From: Lineolata rhizophorae
Lineage: Eukaryota; Ascomycota; Dothideomycetes; Lineolatales; Lineolataceae
DNA length: 64,000 bases
NCBI GenBank assembly: GCA_010093515.1
Contig: MU001699.1
Location: 245,000-308,999 of the forward strand
Reading direction: 5' to 3'
Made by a program: the position numbers and the translations under genes. The notes under the pieces were generated by a model, which was not told where the DNA came from, did no database searches, and worked only from the letters and a program-made list of their open reading frames with translations. Positions 34,020 to 42,784 of the stretch are shown here, piece by piece (position 1 is the stretch's first letter; every line of letters begins with the position of its first letter).

Positions 34020-35247
34020 ATGTCAACCACGACTGGGTGCGTGTTCGCCAGCTGAGGCAGGAACAACTAAAGCTGACAGGCCCTCCAGCGCCTTCATTGC
34101 CGGCGGCATAGCCGCCTGCGGCGCCGTCACCGTCACCCACGGCTTCGAGACCGTCAAGATCCGGTTCGTTTCACGACTCCCCGACGGCGCTTCGATTGCG
34201 CAGAGGAGCTGCATGGCCTCCGGCCTCTTGCAGTTGGCATACGCGCCCGCCTGCTCCCGCCAGTTCGTTAACGCAAAGTGCCCGTCAGATTACAACTGCA
34301 GGGCGAGCTGCAATCTAGAAAAGAGGCGGTGCGGCTGTACCGTGGCGTGTTCCACGGCGTGGGCGTTATTCTCAAAAATGAGGGGCTGCGCGGCCTGATG
34401 CGCGGCCTGAGCTGCGCGGTAAGTGCTCTCTGGGCGTATCGCCATGCCCCCCTTAAGTCGGCCCCCATGCTATCTCCCGGCCAAAGACCACGCGGAACTG
34501 ACGAAGCCGCGCATCCCGGGCTCCAATCGGAAATAGTACATCTACCAGATGACGCTCAATGGCTGCCGGCTCGGCTTCTACGAGCCCATCCGGCGGACCC
34601 TCACGCAAACCATCTTCCACGACGCGGGCGTGCAATCCTTCGGCGTCAACATCTTCAGTGGCGCGACGTCGGGCATCCTGGGCGCCGCCGCCGGGTCCCC
34701 CTTTTTCCTCGTCAAGACGCGCCTGCAGTCGTACTCGCCCTTCCTACCCGTCGGCACGCAGCACGCGTACCGCAACGCCTGGCACGGGCTGCGTAGCATC
34801 TACACGACGGAAGGCATCAAGGGCTTGTACCGGGGCGTGGGCCCGGCCATGGTGCGCACCGGCTTCGGCTCCAGCGTGCAGCTGCCGACCTACTTCTTCG
34901 CGAAGCGGCGCCTGCAGCGGCATCTCGGGATGCAGGACGGGCCCGCGCTGCACCTGGCCAGCAGCACCGCCAGCGGCTTCGCCGTCTGCTGCGTCATGCA
35001 CCCGCCCGACACCGTCATGAGCCGCATGTACAACCAGAGCGGGAATCTGTACTCGGGCGCCTTCGACTGCCTGTGGCGCACCGTCAAGACCGAGGGCGTC
35101 CTCGCCGTGTACAAGGGCTTCTTCGCCCATCTGGCGCGCATCCTGCCGCATACGATTCTGACGCTGAGTCTGGCGGAGCAGACGAATAAGATTATGAGGA
35201 GGGTTGAGGATAGGGTGCTTCCAGACTCGATGAGAGGAAAGATATGA
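34020..35247 (+). CDS. oac1: Mitochondrial carrier Oac1 (oxaloacetate/sulfate-type)
   Basis: Four exons: 34020-34036, 34080-34163, 34289-34418 and 34537-35247, giving 313 residues. The first exon codes only six residues; its intron is 43 bases. The protein has the threefold repeat of the mitochondrial carrier family in the inner membrane. The signature sites are HGFETVKIR, SPFFLVKTR and HPPDTVMSR; these departures from PxDxxK, together with KTRLQSYS and SRMYNQSGNLYSG, match the Oac1 branch. Also diagnostic are AGGIAACGAVTVTHG, YIYQMTLNGCRLGFYEPIR and GLMRGLSCA across splice junctions. Yeast Oac1 exchanges oxaloacetate, sulfate, malonate and isopropylmalate, linking the TCA cycle and leucine synthesis. 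Exon 3 was placed at GTCAG/ATTAC so that KIRLQLQGEL is restored; the nearer CTGCAG acceptor would lose those residues. Confidence 0.92.
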
Positions 35248-36286
35248 GCGTAATATGGGGGCGGTGTGGGGATATTTGGTGAGAGCGATCGGTTCATATC
35301 TTTTTGCATTTTCTGGTCTAACCGTTTGGCCGCGTTCTGCATGGACGGTCGTTTCGCCTGCATTGCTTATTGGGGCGGGGATTTGTTAGACGTCCAAATT
35401 TCTCCCACAATTTCTATTGTGTGGAGGTTTTTAAGGACTACCTATTGATTTGGTATTTAGAGGCCTTTCTGGGTCAGTCGGTTGGCTTTGTTTCTAAATT
35501 CAATCTTCTCTTGTAGGTGAAAGAAGTGTATGAATGGTACGGAGGGTTCCGTGCAAACTTTTTGTTATGTTTCAAGTATGTTTTCGATAACGCTTAGACT
35601 GCATATCTGGCAGAGAGTTCTGACTAAGTGTTATGAGGACTTTATGCGTAGTGAGTTCGTTCTTCACAACAGACGACTTCATCTAGCTTACAGAAAGGGG
35701 TAGAACGCTTACTTAGCTAGTTCGTCCACTAGCCATGTTATTTCAGTGTTCTATCACGGCGAAGCTACGTTCTATATCTGACATCACCACGGTTATCTAC
35801 TCGAGGAGGCTTAACTCATGAGTAATTGAGGGCCTCAAAAATTTTAAGCCGAATAGGTTGAGTGTGGTACTAGGCTGAAACCACCCAGAGTATTTAGCAA
35901 CCTTGCCAAGCTGACCGCAGACTGAAAACGAATTTGATCGGGTCTAAAATGAGGGAACCGCCGCATGCAACCAGAACACGTCATGGCGTCTTTGATAAGG
36001 CGTGCATACGCGGTCAGAGCGCCAGGCACCAAGGTGGGGTAGCTCTCAGACGCGTCCCCCCCGCACGCGCTATCAGCTGACCACTTCTAGATGGCTTTCC
36101 TCTTAAAAAGTCAGTTGCATCCGCTAGAACAAACCAAATTCTTTTCTAGTCGTCCTTTCTTCGAGAGCAATTGGCAATTCCGAAGTTGCGATCCCAATTC
36201 CTGCTGAAGAGTCTAACTGATCTCCTCATAGCCGCTGCAAAGCGTTACCCTACCTTCTCATCGACCATCCATCGAACATCATCACC
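35248..36286. other. AT-richer intergenic region
   Basis: Between the stop of OAC1 and the GFA-domain gene. Sequence from 35260 to 36000 is AT-rich and has only short frames; it is not long enough to show whether RIP acted. The last 200 bases are a pyrimidine-rich promoter and leader (near 36140-36286). Confidence 0.5.
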
Positions 36287-37501
36287 ATGGCCTCATCAGA
36301 CACCGACACTGTCACATTCAATGCCTCCTGCTTGTGCCGCTCCTCCACCTTCACCCTCACCTGGCCCCGCTCTTCTCTCCCTATCCCCGTGCGCATGTGC
36401 CACTGCGAGCTCTGCCGCCGCACCCACGGCACGCTCTGCCTTTTCCACGCAACGTCGCCGCCGCCCTCCTCTACAGCCAACATGTGCACCTACAAGACAT
36501 CCCCGAGTGAAACGCGCTACTTCTGCGCGACCTGCGGATCCAAGATGATCGACCACAGCAGCAGCGGCGCAGCCGGCGCAACCAAAGCCGGTGGCGGCGA
36601 CGGCCATGGCGACGGCGGTCGGTGGTCCGTGTCCATCGCCGTGCTGGACGCCCCCGAGGAAACGTGGAAGTACTCCGAGCACATCTTCGTGTGCTCGACG
36701 CTGGACGGCGGCTTCGCCGACTGGCTGGTGCGCGTCCCGGGCGACCCGGACGACCTGCCGCGGTGCGCGATGCGCGACGACTCGCGACTCGTGCCGCTCG
36801 GGTGGCGCCTGGGGCCGCTGCCAGGCCCGGGCGAGAAGAAGACAGCGAAGGACGGCGGGGAGGCCGAGCGGCTGCGCGCGCACTGCATGTGCGACGGCGT
36901 CGACTTCTACATCGGGCGGCCCGGCGACAAGCGCGGCGACGAAGGCGAGGACCCTCTGGCGGCGCTGCCGCCCTCGCTCCGCGCCGCGGACCAGTCCAGG
37001 TTCGCCGGCTCCCTCGACGCCTGCATGTCCTGCCGCGTCGCGGCCGGCGATCCCATCAACGCGTGGGTCTTCGTCCCGTTGGCGCTCATGAGCGCCGCGG
37101 CCAGCGCTGCCGCCGCGCCCCAGCCCTACCTCCTCCCGCTGCCCGACCCCGCCGCGATTCCGTCGCTCGGCGCCGCCGCCCCGCCGACGACCCAGCCGAC
37201 TTCGCCCGCGCTCAAGTGGTTCGCGTCGTCGCCGGACGTGCGCCGCTTTTTCTGCGGCACGTGTGGCGCGAGCGTGGCGTACTGGGTCGCGGATAGGCCG
37301 GGCGTGGTGGACGTGTGCGCGGGGTTGTTGGAGGCAAGGAGCGGGGCCAGGGCTGAGGAGTGGGTCGAGTGGGACGTGGGGAGGAAGCCGTTTGATAGTC
37401 AGAGTGCGATTTTGAAGAGGTTGGTGAAGGGCGTGGAAGAGTGGGGTAAGAAGTGGGCCGCAGAGAGAGGGATGAAAGTTGTCGAGGAGGCAGAGGGGTA
37501 G
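36287..37501 (+). CDS. Protein with two CENP-V/GFA (zinc-binding) domains
   Basis: A single exon encodes 404 residues with start context ATCACCATGG. The fold is that of glutathione-dependent formaldehyde-activating (GFA)/CENP-V proteins, which bind zinc through cysteines. Domain 1 (about 10-165) shows Cys15/Cys17 in ASCLCRS, Cys38/40/43 in MCHCELCRRTHG and Cys80/83 in FCATCGSKM. Domain 2 (about 195-375) shows HCMCDGVDF, CMSCRVAAGDPINAW and FFCGTCGASVAYW. Domain 2 keeps the paired cysteines but has no HCxxCR block as regular as that in domain 1. Most family members have one domain of 120-190 residues, so this is a tandem duplication. Formaldehyde-glutathione activity is only a family label; substrate and role are unknown. 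It converges with the PARG gene, with 181 bases between the stop codons. Confidence 0.88.
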   Translation: MASSDTDTVTFNASCLCRSSTFTLTWPRSSLPIPVRMCHCELCRRTHGTLCLFHATSPPPSSTANMCTYKTSPSETRYFCATCGSKMIDHSSSGAAGATKAGGGDGHGDGGRWSVSIAVLDAPEETWKYSEHIFVCSTLDGGFADWLVRVPGDPDDLPRCAMRDDSRLVPLGWRLGPLPGPGEKKTAKDGGEAERLRAHCMCDGVDFYIGRPGDKRGDEGEDPLAALPPSLRAADQSRFAGSLDACMSCRVAAGDPINAWVFVPLALMSAAASAAAAPQPYLLPLPDPAAIPSLGAAAPPTTQPTSPALKWFASSPDVRRFFCGTCGASVAYWVADRPGVVDVCAGLLEARSGARAEEWVEWDVGRKPFDSQSAILKRLVKGVEEWGKKWAAERGMKVVEEAEG

Positions 37502-37682
37502 AGGGTGGGACGCGTGAGTGTTGTGTTTTGGATGGTGCGAAAAGAATCATAGAAATCAATGTGAATGTCAGGTGCTTGATAATGTTATACTAAAGACACA
37601 GGCATAATAACGACATGAAGTAATGTAAATGCACCAGCGCAAAGTAATTACTTCATCCGTCCGTTGTGGTTTCAAAACGAAT
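37502..37682. other. Short convergent intergenic region (GFA/PARG)
   Basis: 181 bases holding the 3' ends of two convergent genes. AT-rich, as usual for fungal 3' UTRs. Transcript overlap is likely. Confidence 0.5.
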
Positions 37683-38999
37683 TCAGCCATTCGTGATTAG
37701 TGTGTCTTGTGCTTTATTTTTGGGAACGTTTTCGCGCGTTGTGATTTGCGTACCCTGCTCATCCTGCTCTAAGTCATCGTCCGATGCTTTTCCCATCTGC
37801 CGTTTGAGGTTATCCACTAGGTTCTGCAGCCTGGCCTTCAAATCGGGATTCGTAGCCTTCTCCATCTGCTCCCCCATCTCTGCAATCTTAGCCCTCATCT
37901 CAGCATCATCATCTGGTCCATCATCTGGTCGTTCCTCCTCATCCCCTCCTCCGCCAGCGCCGCTGTCACCCTCAGCACCCCGCTCCTGCACATATTCCAA
38001 CTCTTCCTCGCCAAATGCCTTTCGAAACTTCTCCGCCATTTTCTGATCCGTAATCGCAAACACGACCTCCTCAATACCCTCCCACACCGGGCCTCTTCTC
38101 TGCTGCTTGGTCGCCTGTCCCTTCCCCTTCCCCTTTCCCCTACCGCCCCCTACCGACCCAAGCAACACTTTCCTCCACGCCCTCGCCACCTCCCCGACCG
38201 GATTACCATATGCCCCACATCCCCACGCACCCAGCACAACCTTCCTACACCGACACATCCGAAACACGCCCATAACAACCTCCATCTTTGCCCTCACGAG
38301 CTCCCTATCCTTCTCATTCGCATACACCATCTCGCCCTCGCCCTCACGCTTGCTCCCCCCTTCACGCCCCCGCCACTCCACGTCCGGAAAGCGCAGCATC
38401 CCCGCGCTCACGACGTCGACCCAGCGGCGGTCCGCCTTGGACAGGTCGCGCCCGGCCCCGTCGCGGAACACGAGCACGTCGGGCGAGCGCACCGCGCCCC
38501 GTTCCGGCAGCCGGTAGAAGGGCTCGCGCAGCGAGGGCAGCAGCGTCGTGCGCAGGCAGAGCGACTCCTCCTGGCCGGTCGCGCCGGTCAGGAAGCCGCC
38601 GCCGGGGCGCAGCGGCGAGGCCATGTTGAGGAGGCCTGGATTGGGGCTGGGCGGCTTGCTGGAGTGTTGGTGGGGGCGGCGAGGGGGGGACAGGTCGAGG
38701 GCGGCCGTGATGCTGTCGGCGACGATGAGGCGGAGGCGGAAGCGTGCGGCGCGTGCTTCTGGCTCGGTTGCTTCTTGCGGCGATTCAGAAACGCTCCCGC
38801 GGCGGGTCTTGTTGTTGGTGGTTTGCTGGTCGGGTAGCGAGGTGATCAATTCGGCGGCTGCGAGGCCGGCTCGAGCCCGAGGATAAGCGCGCAGGAGGTC
38901 CGGGATCGTCTTGTTGAGGGTGGCTTTGGCATGTTTGGCGCGAGCGTCGCGGCGGGTGGATTGAGGGGGAAGGCCTGAGGACGGTTCGGTGCGGCCCAT
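37683..38999 (-). CDS. Microbial-type poly(ADP-ribose) glycohydrolase (DUF2263/TIGR02452 family)
   Basis: A single exon encodes 438 residues, starting MGRTEPSSGL. The PARG signature GGG-x7-QEE is intact: GGGFLTGATGQEE at about residues 133-145, preceded by NMASPLRP, as in bacterial-type PARG macrodomains that remove ADP-ribose. Also visible are EPFYRLPERGAVRSPDVLVFRD, a block around residues 198-206 (VDVVSAGML) and VVLGAWGCGAYGNP, the late macrodomain loop. Some known members have about 260-280 residues. Here an N-terminal helical part (about 1-120) and an acidic, coiled-coil-like tail (about 340-438, EEERPDDGPDDD and MEKATNPDLKARLQNLVDNL) are added. A Lys/Gly-rich insert lies near residue 300. 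It probably acts in the nucleus or cytosol on ADP-ribosylated proteins; that is inferred from the family. Confidence 0.88.
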   Translation of the reverse strand: MGRTEPSSGLPPQSTRRDARAKHAKATLNKTIPDLLRAYPRARAGLAAAELITSLPDQQTTNNKTRRGSVSESPQEATEPEARAARFRLRLIVADSITAALDLSPPRRPHQHSSKPPSPNPGLLNMASPLRPGGGFLTGATGQEESLCLRTTLLPSLREPFYRLPERGAVRSPDVLVFRDGAGRDLSKADRRWVDVVSAGMLRFPDVEWRGREGGSKREGEGEMVYANEKDRELVRAKMEVVMGVFRMCRCRKVVLGAWGCGAYGNPVGEVARAWRKVLLGSVGGGRGKGKGKGQATKQQRRGPVWEGIEEVVFAITDQKMAEKFRKAFGEEELEYVQERGAEGDSGAGGGGDEEERPDDGPDDDAEMRAKIAEMGEQMEKATNPDLKARLQNLVDNLKRQMGKASDDDLEQDEQGTQITTRENVPKNKAQDTLITNG

Positions 39000-39823
39000 G
39001 ATTGTTATGAAGTGTTGACCTGGTCTTGTTGATGGTCCCTTGGGGATGCCTGGGCAGCCAGCACAATCCTAGGCGGAGATTCTAAGCTTTAAAGTGATGT
39101 CTGTTGGCTAGATAATCCGTCTGAAGGGTTGGCTATGGGTGTCGAAGTTGTAGGTCGCTCACGTGCAGATGAGGTACGCCAGAAGCACGTGATGTTCGAT
39201 AGGTGATCAAAATTAAATTTTCGTCGTATTCTACTTGCCACCAGAATTTAGGTCGTATCGTAGTTTGCGGTTCTATCTGGCTGGTTGTGGTGGCTTTTTG
39301 GCCTCAAGCTATCGCCGGTCCACTCGGAGACGGGAGTCGATCACTTGAGTCCCCCACCAGCCGTCCACCACCAACTCTTAACCTTCCTTTGGCACGATGT
39401 TCGATTCCGGATCCTAGCGTCTGGAGAACAACATCAATGCCTTCCATCGACACCATCAACTTGCCCGTCATCTTACGGCTTCGCATTCCCGACGCTGGAG
39501 CTATGGACGGCTAGGAACAAGCCAGGATGAGCTCGGTTGGCATCTAGCCGCAAGCCCTCAATCCTACGACTTGCGAGGGCCGATGACGACCTCCAGGCCA
39601 GACGACAGGTGTTCACAACACAACGAAGCAGACTCGACTCCCCTGCCAAATGGGACGCTGCTTAGCCCGTCAAGGCCAGTTCCAAGCTTCCCTTGAAGCA
39701 TTGTAGCTCGCGCTAGAGCTTGTTGATAGCTTCTGCCTGCTTGGTCGCGACGACGTCGCCGAGCATCTGAAAACGAACAAGCACCTTTCACGGTAGTTCT
39801 TTCGGAGAGTCTACCTTCTCATC
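39000..39823. promoter_or_regulatory. Shared divergent promoter region of the PARG and DUF726 genes
   Basis: 824 bases between divergent start codons. Two CACGTG E-box cores lie at 39160-39165 and 39186-39191, 26 bases apart. A short frame at 39203-39514 (+) has no recognisable motif. Confidence 0.45.
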
Positions 39824-42784
39824 ATGTCCTCATTTATCTCCTGGGCAAAAGGAGGAGACTCCTCTTCCTCTGGCGCCCGCAACCAACCTCCGCGCAAACT
39901 CCCAACCAACTCCGACCAACCGCCATCCGGCGACGCCTCCCTAACCTCCATCCTCTCCACCCCCGCGCTCCGCACCGAACTCGTCATCCTCGTCGCCCTC
40001 TGCACAGACTCCATGCGCGAGGACTTAGTCCGCGTCTTCGAGACCGACGACAAGTCCTCTTCCGATCAGCCGCCCAAACCACCACGCGGCGTTTCCACGT
40101 CCGGCGCCGGCCCGCCTGCCTCCGACGCGGCTCCTCCCAAACCACCAAGACCGCAAGCCCCTCGACCCGCGAGCTCGATTGACCTTCTCTCCGACGACAC
40201 GCCGCCGCCGCAACCGCCTCGGCCCTCGGCACCTGAGGACTCTGCGCCGCCGCCTCAACCACCCCGGCCCGGACAGCAGCAGCAACAGCAGCGTGTACCC
40301 TCCCTTCTCGCCCCGCTCACGACGAGCGAGTCGGCGGCGCTACGCCGTGCGGCGCTGACGCACTTCGGCGAGTGGCAGGTCGGCGTGCTGAGGCGATCAG
40401 GCGAAGTATTGAACGTAAAGGCGGAAAACATACGGGCAGCCAGGGCCGCGAGACGGGAACGTGAGAGGGCACGGAAGGAGCAGCACGAAGCCTCCAAGCG
40501 GATGGAGGACGACGGGAGTGGGGGCCCGGGACGAGAGCGGGAGAGCGAAGGCGAAAAAGCGTCCGCAGGAACCGAGGGCGATCAACCCGCGAAACCGCAG
40601 CGGCCGCGCCCCAAGCGGCCCGAGCACGCCTACCCGCCCCTCGAAACAAGCCTGACGACCGCCCTCGACGAGCCCGACCGCATCCTCATCCTGCACTCGG
40701 TCCTGCTCCTCCTCCTCAGCCTCGAGCACTACTCGGCGCACTCGCGCGTCCTGCTCTGCCGCCTCACGACGTCGCTCCGCCTGCCGCTCTCGACGCTGTC
40801 GGCCCACGAGCGCACCGTCGCCCAGGGCCTGCTCGACACGGCCGCCGCCGCCGTCGCGGCCGAGAACGACAACAACATGGCGGCTTCCGGGTCGAGCTCG
40901 GCGGCCGGCCGCGCCGCCAAGGACGCCACGGCGCGCAGGTGGAAGGTTGGGCTGGCGACGGTGGCGGGCGCGGCGATTATCGGGGTGACGGGCGGGTTGG
41001 CGGCGCCGTTGCTGGCGGCGGCGGGAGGGGCCATGTTGGGCGGGCTGGGACTTGGGGCCGTGGCGAGTTTGCTGGGCCCGCTGGCGGGGAGTAGTGTTTT
41101 GGTGGGAGGCTTGTTCGGTGCTTACGGAGGGCGGATGACGGGGAAGGCGGTGCAGAGATACGTTAGCGAGGTGAGGGATTTCCGGTTCGTGCCTGTCGAC
41201 GAAGTCGTCGAGGGCGAAAGAGGGGACGCAGGAAGCGTAGAAGGGAAAGCCGCGCCGTCCCGAACACCCACTTCCACGTCCTCGTCCTCGACCTCCAACA
41301 TCGCCGCCGACGCCGAAGCCGCCGCCCAGCTCGGCTCTGCCTCCCGCCGCCACCAGCACCGCCTCCGCGTGTCCATCGGCGTATCCGGCTGGCTGCTGCA
41401 CCCCTCGGACGTGACGGCGCCGTGGCGGCCGATATCGGCGTCGACGACGGAGCCCTTCGCGCTCCGCTGGGAGCTGGACGCGCTGCTGCACCTGGGCACG
41501 TCGCTGGCGTCGGTGCTCCGGTCGCGGGCCTGGCGCGCCGCCCAGATGGAGCTGGCGCAGCAGGTGCTGCTGCGCAGCGCGGCGGCGGCGCTCTGGCCCG
41601 TCACGCTCGTCTCGGCCGCGAGCAGCTGGCTGGACAACCCGTTCGGGGTGGCGCGGGCCCGCGCGGACAAGGCCGGCCTCGTGCTCGCGGACGCGCTCGC
41701 CCGCGAGAAGGTGCAGGGCGCGCGGCCCGTCAGCCTAGTCGGGTACTCGCTGGGCGCCCGCGTCGTCTTCGCCTGCCTGTCGGAGCTGGCGCGGCAGCGC
41801 TGCTTCGGCGTCGTGGAGAACGCGGTGCTGATGGGGGCGGCGGCGCCGGCGGAACCTGGGGCGTGGAGGAGGGCGCGCAGCGTGGTCGCCGGCAGGCTGG
41901 TCAACGCGTGGAGCGGCAACGATGGCGTGCTGGCGGTGGTGCATCGGGGGACGAGCCCCGGGAAGGTGTGGGCGGGCATCGCGGGGCTGAGGGCCATCAC
42001 GGGCGTGCGGGGCGTGGAGAATGTTGATGTGAGCGATTTGGTCAGCGGGCACGCGAAGTATAGGGTGGTGGTTGGGCAGGTGCTGGAGAGGTGTGGGGTC
42101 GAGGATTTGGACGTGGCGGAGGTGGAGAGGGAGCGGGTCAGGGTGAGGGAGGCGGAGGAGAGGGTCAAGCATGGCGAGGCGAACGAGGAGGAGGCCATGG
42201 AGGTGGGCGTGGTGGGTGGAACGGCGTCTGCTGGAGAAAATCACGGGAGCGGGTATCACAGAGCAGGGACGCAGTCGAGCATGCACTCAGCTGGTGACGG
42301 GCGTCATGAGCCAATCAGCATATACGACTACGACGACTACGAAAGCGGCCGCGGCGGCGGCTCAAGCAACGGACTCCCCGGCCTCATGATCGACGAGCGG
42401 GCCTCCTCCATCAAGATCAGAGACGGCGTCAACGCCTCCTCCTCGTCCTCTGCCTGGCACCGACAGCCGCCACCGCCATCCGAACCGCACCGCCCCTCCC
42501 GCGTCCTCACCGGCGGCCTGCAGACCGACTCTCCCACGTCTGTCGACCGGCTCGGCGCCCAGCAGGACGACCTCGCCGCCCGCGCGGATAGCAAGTTGCG
42601 GCTTGAGACGCGCGGCGCCAGTGCAGTGGACGAGGGGCGGCGGCAGCCGCATCAGGAGTCGGAGCCGTATCCGGAGTCGCCCGGTACGGTGGGCGAGCAT
42701 CAGATGGTGTATTTAGATCCGACGCCGGAGCCGGAGCCGGAGGAGGGGTTGGGCGGTGGGAAAAGACGGGGTCGTGGGGTTTGA
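39824..42784 (+). CDS. DUF726 alpha/beta-hydrolase (TMCO4/Mil1-like)
   Basis: A single exon encodes 986 residues. After a disordered N-terminus with many PPKPPR-type proline motifs (about residues 70-155), the DUF726 part begins. It has a Gly/Ala-rich membrane-like segment at about 374-440 (LATVAGAAIIGVTGGLAAPL, LGGLGLGAVASLLGPLAGSS), then LRVSIGVSGWLLHPSD and the nucleophile elbow VSLVGYSLGARVVF (Ser at about 641). Candidate acid and base are Asp in SGNDGVLAVVHRG (about 700) and His in SGHAKYRVVVGQ (about 742), so the catalytic triad looks intact. The tail (about 800-986) is disordered. Yeast Mil1 (YFL034W) binds the AP-1 adaptor and the animal homologue is TMCO4; substrate is unknown. A Pro-rich N-terminus of this kind could bind SH3 domains (inference). 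Confidence 0.9.
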   Translation: MSSFISWAKGGDSSSSGARNQPPRKLPTNSDQPPSGDASLTSILSTPALRTELVILVALCTDSMREDLVRVFETDDKSSSDQPPKPPRGVSTSGAGPPASDAAPPKPPRPQAPRPASSIDLLSDDTPPPQPPRPSAPEDSAPPPQPPRPGQQQQQQRVPSLLAPLTTSESAALRRAALTHFGEWQVGVLRRSGEVLNVKAENIRAARAARRERERARKEQHEASKRMEDDGSGGPGRERESEGEKASAGTEGDQPAKPQRPRPKRPEHAYPPLETSLTTALDEPDRILILHSVLLLLLSLEHYSAHSRVLLCRLTTSLRLPLSTLSAHERTVAQGLLDTAAAAVAAENDNNMAASGSSSAAGRAAKDATARRWKVGLATVAGAAIIGVTGGLAAPLLAAAGGAMLGGLGLGAVASLLGPLAGSSVLVGGLFGAYGGRMTGKAVQRYVSEVRDFRFVPVDEVVEGERGDAGSVEGKAAPSRTPTSTSSSSTSNIAADAEAAAQLGSASRRHQHRLRVSIGVSGWLLHPSDVTAPWRPISASTTEPFALRWELDALLHLGTSLASVLRSRAWRAAQMELAQQVLLRSAAAALWPVTLVSAASSWLDNPFGVARARADKAGLVLADALAREKVQGARPVSLVGYSLGARVVFACLSELARQRCFGVVENAVLMGAAAPAEPGAWRRARSVVAGRLVNAWSGNDGVLAVVHRGTSPGKVWAGIAGLRAITGVRGVENVDVSDLVSGHAKYRVVVGQVLERCGVEDLDVAEVERERVRVREAEERVKHGEANEEEAMEVGVVGGTASAGENHGSGYHRAGTQSSMHSAGDGRHEPISIYDYDDYESGRGGGSSNGLPGLMIDERASSIKIRDGVNASSSSSAWHRQPPPPSEPHRPSRVLTGGLQTDSPTSVDRLGAQQDDLAARADSKLRLETRGASAVDEGRRQPHQESEPYPESPGTVGEHQMVYLDPTPEPEPEEGLGGGKRRGRGV

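Noticed and set aside
42091-42389. Small frames overlapping the DUF726 gene in other phases
   Set aside because: Shadows of the long single-exon gene; Gly/Arg or Thr/Ala repeats without start context.
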